64,000 bases of DNA, taken from positions 135,588,356 through 135,652,355 of the forward strand of contig NC_135505.1 of NCBI RefSeq assembly GCF_052857255.1. The letters are read 5' to 3'. Numbering within the stretch: position 1 is the first letter of the stretch; the number at the start of each line of letters is the position of its first letter. Below the pieces are notes generated by a model. That model was not told the DNA's origin and ran no database searches. It was given only the letters and a program-made list of their open reading frames with translations. Positions 63,725-64,000 of the stretch are shown in pieces. Source of the stretch: Amblyomma americanum. Taxonomy: Eukaryota > Arthropoda > Arachnida > Ixodida > Ixodidae. The translations under genes and the position numbers were made by a program.

Positions 63725-64000
63725 TAATCTGTGGTTCTAGTGATTGACTGGTGTGTGATAGGCGATGAGGAGTTAATGAAATCATTGTAATCAGCTGATT
63801 AATTAGAGAAATGGAAAAAAGGGGGCTCAAGGGTGTCAAAATGCCAAGAATCAACATCCAATGCTTGATGATGCTAATTAAGAAAATTTAGAGTGTGTAA
63901 TTGATCGCCTAATTAATTGAGACAAATGAAAAATGCGGTCAAAGGTGTCAAACTGCTCACAATGGAAAGCATATGACGAGTCAACGAATCTGAAGAGCAT

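Overview
The window is nuclear DNA of an arthropod, most likely a hard tick (Ixodidae). Several copies of a tRNA-derived SINE matching the tick element Ruka (A box GGCTCAGTGG, B box GGTTCGAACC, then a conserved body) are present, together with a second tRNA-derived SINE family, non-LTR retrotransposon fragments, pogo- and mariner-type DNA element relics and long (TA)n and (AAT)n tracts. Coding density is very low, introns are kilobases long, and most of the sequence is transposon-derived. The tick assignment is my recognition of the SINE, not a search result.

Positions 1 to about 37,500 hold the middle of one plus-strand protein-coding gene. I could assemble 13 short exons (917-963, 2939-2991, 3447-3520, 4490-4602, 20258-20298, 20807-20838, 22122-22166, 24076-24177, 28769-28865, 30685-30766, 34019-34055, 34594-34684, 37391-37458). 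Every junction keeps reading phase, giving 882 nt or 294 codons without a stop. The product is a charged, coiled-coil-rich protein with a basic, cysteine-containing stretch toward the 3' exons. I do not recognise its family. The first and last exons lie outside what I can see. One intron (28866-30684) uses a GC-AG donor. A GC-rich block at 13.3-14.7 kb inside the 15.7-kb intron may be an internal or alternative promoter.

The introns carry several well-delimited elements: two CAGT-ended mariner-type MITEs with TA duplications (5223-5457, 29027-29264), a TTAA-flanked element (9527-10057), a TRIM-like miniature LTR retroelement with 125-bp LTRs, primer-binding site and ATAT duplication (5690-6418), a hammerhead-ribozyme-like motif at 10442-10482 in a probable Penelope-type tail, a minus-strand RNase-H-bearing LINE (24243-27440) broken by a plus-strand CR1/L2-like 3' end, and a 663-bp fold-back element (36293-36955).

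From 37.5 to 47.8 kb the DNA is transposon graveyard: a pogo-type element with a decayed transposase N-terminus (37725-38612), SINEs, an inverted-repeat element and a 17-bp hairpin. From 47.8 to 61.2 kb the sequence is mostly GC-rich with poly-C tracts and NRF1-like palindromes. A candidate first coding exon (ATG at 48896, donor after 48949) may start a gene whose later exons I did not find. The right end holds tandem arrays (22-bp at 53.1 and 58.3 kb; a 21-bp array with a seven-monomer, about 147-bp higher-order unit at 61.5-62.2 kb) and two copies of an unusual TA-flanked element built from two SINE bodies in inverted orientation (56559-56989 and 63010-63724), the second interrupted by a Ruka insertion.

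The most interesting observations are the hammerhead-like motif, the SINE-derived inverted element, the hairpin insertion at 58860-59045 with a 12-bp target duplication, and the recurrence of a 22-bp period in four arrays of unrelated sequence.
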